From: DATLEX01 sp035525015
GTDB taxonomy: Bacteria; Acidobacteriota; Thermoanaerobaculia; Gp7-AA8
NCBI GenBank assembly: GCA_035525015.1
Contig: DATLFC010000001.1
Span: 1 to 11,497 of the forward strand
Direction: 5' to 3'
Length of the DNA: 11,497 nucleotides
Shown: piece by piece, positions 8,518-11,497 of the stretch
How positions within the stretch are numbered: the first letter of the stretch is position 1
Layout: every line of letters starts with the position of its first letter
The notes under the pieces: generated by a model
Databases searched by the model: none
Told to the model about the DNA's origin: nothing
Seen by the model: only the letters and a program-made list of their open reading frames with translations
Program-made: the position numbers and the translations under genes

Positions 8518-9785
8518 TCCATCCCTCCCAGAAGCTCGTCGTAGGACTGGCGGCGGCGGATCAGCTGCGCATCATCGCCGCGCACGAGCACCTCGGCGGG
8601 AAGGAGCCTGGCGTTGTAGTGCGAGGCCATGGAGAAGCCGTAGGCGCCGGCATCGCAGAAGGCGATGACGTCGCCGGCGCGGGTGCGCTCCATCGAGCGG
8701 GTGATCACCGCACCGCCGGCGGTGCGGGTGAAGACATCGCCCGACTCGCAGATGTTGCCGGTGACGACGAGCTCCTCCTCCATCTTCGCGGCGTCGAATT
8801 GCTCGCGCAGCGATGCATCCGATCCGGAGGAGGCGTTGAGGATGTGGTGGTAGGCGCCGTACTTCGACGGTCGGGCGAGGTGATTGAATCCGGTGTCGCA
8901 GCCGATCCAGTCGGCGCCGCCGCTGACGCGCCTGGTGGTGACGCGCGACAGCAGCAGCCCGGAACCGGCCACGATGTAGCGGCCGGGCTCGAGAATCGCG
9001 GTCAGGCCGCGCTCACGAAGGAGCGGGCCGGCGAACGCGGTCAGCTCGCGGCCGTATTCGTCGATCGGAAACTCGGCCTCTCCGGGACGGTAGGGGACGG
9101 CGATGCCGCCGCCGAAGTTGACCCACTTCAGGCTGCGGAATTGGGGAGCCAGCTCGAGGAGAATCCTCGCCGAGTCGAGCAGGGGAGCGACGTCGTCGAC
9201 GCCCGATCCGATGTGCGCGTGCAGGCCGGTGACGGTGTGGCCGGCGTCCTCGATCAACGTGCGGGCGGTCTCGAGCTCGGCAAGGTCGATCCCGAACTTC
9301 ACCCCGCCGCCGGCCGTGACGACGTCGCGATGGTGACCGGCGCCGACGTCGGGGTTGATGCGCAGCGCCATCGGATTCGGCAGACCGAGCGCCAGGCAGC
9401 GCTCGATCTCGGAGATGGAGTTCACGTTGACGACGATGCGCGCTTCGCCGATGGCGCGCAGGTCGTCGTCGGATACGTTCGAACAGGTGAACCAGATCGC
9501 GTCGGGCTCGTACCCGGCCCGGCGGGCCAGGTAGATCTCTCCCGGCGAAACGGCATCGCACCCGAAGCCATGCTGCCGGACGAGGCGGAGGATCGCCAGG
9601 TTGCCGTTCGCCTTCATCGCGTAGAAGGGGCGGAACGGCATGCCGCCAAACGCGCGCATCAACTTCGCGATCTGCGTTTCGATCGCCTGCGCGTCATAGA
9701 CGTAGAGCGGCGTTCCGAAGCGGTTCGCGAGATCGACTGCAGAGACGCCGTTGACGTGGAGGACCCGGGATCGGTACTCGAGCAT
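8514..9785 (-). CDS. lysA: Diaminopimelate decarboxylase
   Basis: A 423-residue fold-type III PLP enzyme that removes CO2 from meso-diaminopimelate to give L-lysine, the last step of the DAP pathway. The PLP lysine is K58 in FYAMKANGN (54-62). The phosphate-binding and substrate motifs are HIGSG (191-195), GGGIAVPY (225-232), EPGRY (266-270), CESGD (346-350, with the partner-subunit cysteine) and GAYGFSMASHYN (380-391). Length and motif order are standard. Start ATG 9785 lies 20 bp from the divergent thyA ATG. No Shine-Dalgarno is visible, but TATTAT ends 9 nt upstream. Its stop overlaps the possible GTG start of the deacylase and falls on the edge of the REP-like palindrome. Head of the lysA-deacylase-permease operon. 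Confidence 0.95.
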   Translation of the reverse strand: MLEYRSRVLHVNGVSAVDLANRFGTPLYVYDAQAIETQIAKLMRAFGGMPFRPFYAMKANGNLAILRLVRQHGFGCDAVSPGEIYLARRAGYEPDAIWFTCSNVSDDDLRAIGEARIVVNVNSISEIERCLALGLPNPMALRINPDVGAGHHRDVVTAGGGVKFGIDLAELETARTLIEDAGHTVTGLHAHIGSGVDDVAPLLDSARILLELAPQFRSLKWVNFGGGIAVPYRPGEAEFPIDEYGRELTAFAGPLLRERGLTAILEPGRYIVAGSGLLLSRVTTRRVSGGADWIGCDTGFNHLARPSKYGAYHHILNASSGSDASLREQFDAAKMEEELVVTGNICESGDVFTRTAGGAVITRSMERTRAGDVIAFCDAGAYGFSMASHYNARLLPAEVLVRGDDAQLIRRRQSYDELLGGME

Positions 9786-9793
9786 TGGCAGGG

Positions 9794-9800
9794 CATAATA
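9794..9800. promoter_or_regulatory. Overlapping divergent -10 hexamers between lysA and thyA
   Basis: The near-symmetric CATAATA reads as CATAAT on the plus strand (9794-9799), 6 nt before the thyA ATG. On the minus strand it reads as TATTAT (9800-9795), 9 nt before the lysA ATG. Each matches TATAAT at 5/6. With only 20 bp between the start codons, both transcripts would be leaderless or nearly so. -35 boxes would have to lie inside the opposing coding sequences, and none is obvious. Confidence 0.5.
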
Positions 9801-9805
9801 CCCAG

Positions 9806-10600
9806 ATGCAGCAATACCTGACGCTCGTACGGCACATCCTCGACAGCGGCGCGCCCAAATCCGACCGTACGGGGACCGGGACCAGGAGCGTGTTCGGGTA
9901 TCAGATGCGGTTCGATCTCGCGGCCGGTTTCCCGCTGCTGACGACCAAGAAGCTGCACCTGCGGTCGATCATCTACGAGCTGCTCTGGTTCCTGGCCGGC
10001 GACACGAACGTCCGCTATCTGAACGAGAACAGGGTGACGATCTGGGACGAATGGGCGGATGGGAACGGCGGGCTGGGGCCGGTCTACGGCCATCAGTGGC
10101 GGTCGTGGCCGGCGGCGGACGGGCGGCACATCGACCAGATCGGCATGGTGATCGATCAGATCCGGCGCAATCCCGATTCGCGGCGCCACATCGTCAGCGC
10201 CTGGAACGTCGGCGATCTCGACAGGATGGCGCTGGCTCCCTGCCATGCACTGTTTCAGTTCTACGTGGCCGGCGGCCGTCTCTCCTGCCAGCTCTACCAG
10301 CGGAGCGCCGACGTCTTCCTCGGCGTGCCGTTCAACATCGCCTCGTACGCGCTGCTGACGTTGATGGTGGCGCAGGTCTGCGATCTCGAGCCGGGCGAGT
10401 TCGTGCACACGTTCGGCGACGCGCATCTCTACACGAACCATCTCGATCAGGCCCGCCTGCAGTTGCAGCGCGAGCCGCGGCCGCTTCCGACCATGCGTTT
10501 GAATCCCGCGGTCCGCTCCATCTTCGACTTCAAGTTCGGCGACTTCACGCTCGAGAATTACGATCCCCATCCGAGCATCAAGGCGCCGATCGCCGTATGA
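9806..10600 (+). CDS. thyA: Thymidylate synthase (ThyA)
   Basis: Converts dUMP to dTMP using 5,10-methylenetetrahydrofolate as both carbon donor and reductant, leaving dihydrofolate. At 264 residues it is the same length as the E. coli enzyme. The catalytic cysteine is C146 in LAPCHALFQFY (143-153). R21 (SDRTGTGT), R126-R127, D169 and N177 (QRSADVFLGVPFNIASY), H207 and Y209 (HLY) are all in their usual places for dUMP binding. ATG 9806 is chosen because it gives exactly the family N-terminus (MQQYLTLVRHIL); an in-frame TTG at 9785 would add seven unrelated residues and overlap the lysA start. The stop overlaps the folA ATG, coupling the dihydrofolate producer to the enzyme that recycles it. 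Confidence 0.97.
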   Translation: MQQYLTLVRHILDSGAPKSDRTGTGTRSVFGYQMRFDLAAGFPLLTTKKLHLRSIIYELLWFLAGDTNVRYLNENRVTIWDEWADGNGGLGPVYGHQWRSWPAADGRHIDQIGMVIDQIRRNPDSRRHIVSAWNVGDLDRMALAPCHALFQFYVAGGRLSCQLYQRSADVFLGVPFNIASYALLTLMVAQVCDLEPGEFVHTFGDAHLYTNHLDQARLQLQREPRPLPTMRLNPAVRSIFDFKFGDFTLENYDPHPSIKAPIAV

Positions 10601-11100
10601 CCGTTTCGATCATCGCCATCGTGGCCGCGAACGACGTGATCGGCCGCGGCAACCAGCTTCCGTGGCACATGCCGGCGGATCTGAAGCGGTTCAAGCAGCT
10701 CACCATGGGCCATCATCTGATCATGGGCCGCAAGACGTTCCAGTCGGTCGGAAAACCGCTGCCCGGCCGCATCATCGTCATCGTCACGCGCAGCGTCGAT
10801 TTCAATCCCGACGGCGTGGCGGTGGCGCGGTCGGTGGAGGAGGCCATCAGCAAGGCCGAGGCGGCGGGGGACGACGAGATCTTCATCGCCGGAGGGGCGG
10901 AGATCTACGGGCAGGCGCTGCATCGCGCGGATCGGATGTACATCACCCGTCTTCATGGCGAGCCGCAGGGCGACACGTTCTTCCCCGAGTTCGACGACGT
11001 CAACGAGTGGCAGCTCGTCGACGCCGAGCACTTCGAGGCCGATGAGAAGAACGAGTACCCGTACAGCTTCCTCACCTACGAGCGCCAACCCTCTGCGTGA
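10597..11100 (+). CDS. folA: Dihydrofolate reductase
   Basis: NADPH-dependent reduction of dihydrofolate to tetrahydrofolate. The protein is 167 residues (E. coli 159). Motifs run in order: the Met20-loop region VIGRGNQLPWHMPAD (14-28) with catalytic D28, the NADPH-binding MGRKTFQS (43-50), PLPGR (54-58), and IAGGAEIYGQAL (97-108). A trimethoprim-sensitive-type chromosomal enzyme is expected, but sensitivity cannot be judged from the sequence. The ATG overlaps the thyA TGA, with no good Shine-Dalgarno at normal spacing, so translation probably depends on coupling to thyA. It regenerates the folate consumed by ThyA. Confidence 0.96.
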   Translation: MTVSIIAIVAANDVIGRGNQLPWHMPADLKRFKQLTMGHHLIMGRKTFQSVGKPLPGRIIVIVTRSVDFNPDGVAVARSVEEAISKAEAAGDDEIFIAGGAEIYGQALHRADRMYITRLHGEPQGDTFFPEFDDVNEWQLVDAEHFEADEKNEYPYSFLTYERQPSA

Positions 11101-11124
11101 TCTCGGACAACACGGAGGGCATGC

Positions 11125-11130
11125 TAAAGT
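11125..11130 (+). promoter_or_regulatory. -10-like hexamer before the gamma-CA-like gene
   Basis: TAAAGT fits TAnnnT and ends 8 nt before ATG 11139. The 38-bp gap after folA otherwise holds only GGAGGG at 11114-11119. That run sits 1 nt from an alternative in-frame ATG at 11121, which is too close for a standard Shine-Dalgarno. Weak alone; it supports the leaderless pattern. Confidence 0.3.
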
Positions 11131-11138
11131 CCGCCGCC

Positions 11139-11497
11139 ATGATTCTGCGGCCCTACGGAGGGAAACAGCCGCGTCTCGGCGCCCGCTGTTTCGTCGCCGA
11201 CAACGCCACGCTCATCGGCGACGTCGAGCTGGGTGAGGACAGCTCCATCTGGTTCGGTACCGTGCTGCGCGGCGACATCCACTTCATCCGCGTCGGGGCG
11301 TGCTCGAACATCCAGGACAACTCCGTCGTTCACGTCGAACATGGGACGGGGCCCGCCATCATCGGCGACGAGGTCACGGTCGGACACGCCGCCGTCGTCC
11401 ACGGCTGCACGATTGGGCGGGGCGCGCTGATCGGCATCGGCGCCAGGGTGCTCAGCCACGCCACGATCGGCGAGTACGCGCTCGTCGCCGCCGGCGC
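11139..11497 (+). CDS. Gamma-carbonic-anhydrase-like hexapeptide-repeat protein (3' end cut off)
   Basis: The first 119 residues of a left-handed beta-helix protein of the YrdA/PaaY/CaiE group. Repeating hexapeptides (for example IGDVEL, IGDEVT, IGRGAL, IGEYAL) run from about residue 20 to the window edge. The conserved stretch SSIWFGTVLRGD (35-46) and the zinc histidines H65 (SVVHV), H83 and H88 (VGHAAVVHGC) are present, with Q59 and D60 also in family positions. The family forms trimers with metal sites between subunits. Some members are carbonic anhydrases and many have no proven activity, so the reaction is uncertain. Start ATG 11139 gives the usual family N-terminus (RPYGG near the start); ATG 11121 would add six residues. 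The gene is close behind folA but not overlapping, and may have its own start site. Confidence 0.88.
   Translation, partial: MILRPYGGKQPRLGARCFVADNATLIGDVELGEDSSIWFGTVLRGDIHFIRVGACSNIQDNSVVHVEHGTGPAIIGDEVTVGHAAVVHGCTIGRGALIGIGARVLSHATIGEYALVAAG

Noticed and set aside
6973..8544. 523-codon plus-strand frame opposite the deacylase
   Set aside because: Antisense shadow with no motifs; the minus-strand deacylase has conserved metal ligands.
9785..9805. Longer thyA starting at TTG 9785
   Set aside because: It adds seven unrelated residues. ATG 9806 gives the standard 264-residue protein.
8619..9821. 400-codon plus-strand frame opposite lysA
   Set aside because: Antisense shadow; it also runs through the thyA start in another frame.

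Overview
The window is GC-rich and densely packed. It holds eleven protein genes and no RNA genes, CRISPR array or insertion sequence. Nothing in it fixes the taxonomy. High GC, a ThyA/FolA pair, Tat-type exported proteins, SpmA/SpmB outside any sporulation cluster and a dispersed REP-like palindrome would fit an uncultured Acidobacteriota-like or similar soil or sediment bacterium. That placement is a low-confidence inference.

Layout. (1) Positions 1-1368, plus strand: the 3' 455 codons of a tyrosine phenol-lyase, with every substrate-specificity residue of that enzyme in place. (2) 1396-2525, plus strand: spmA-spmB, overlapping by ATGA and encoding paired nucleoside-recognition (Gate) domain membrane proteins. 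(3) 2559-5546, plus strand: a 67-residue Tat-signal protein, then tldD and tldE, all nearly touching, encoding a TldD/TldE metallopeptidase. (4) 5546-5620: a perfect 75-nt palindrome between two convergent units. (5) 9785 down to 5567, minus strand: lysA, an N-acyl-D-amino-acid deacylase and an APC amino acid permease, linked by GTGA and ATGA overlaps. A second REP-like palindrome lies on the lysA/deacylase junction. (6) 9806-11100, plus strand: thyA-folA (ATGA overlap), divergent from lysA across only 20 bp. (7) 11139 to the window end: a partial gamma-class carbonic-anhydrase-like hexapeptide protein.

Functional reading. The minus-strand operon joins the last step of lysine synthesis to a deacylase for N-acylated D-amino acids and an amino acid permease, which suggests amino acid or peptidoglycan-fragment salvage. 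ThyA consumes methylenetetrahydrofolate and leaves dihydrofolate, which FolA reduces; this is a classic two-gene thymidylate unit. TldD/TldE clears or matures peptides.

The least ordinary signals are not new gene families. They are two palindromic elements that both begin at a stop codon and appear to have been taken up into coding sequence, one as the permease C-terminus and one possibly as a lipoprotein signal peptide. There is also a consistent TAnnnT-like hexamer 6-9 nt before the start codon of each apparent first gene, without Shine-Dalgarno sequences, which suggests leaderless transcripts. I do not see a wholly undescribed multi-gene system here.
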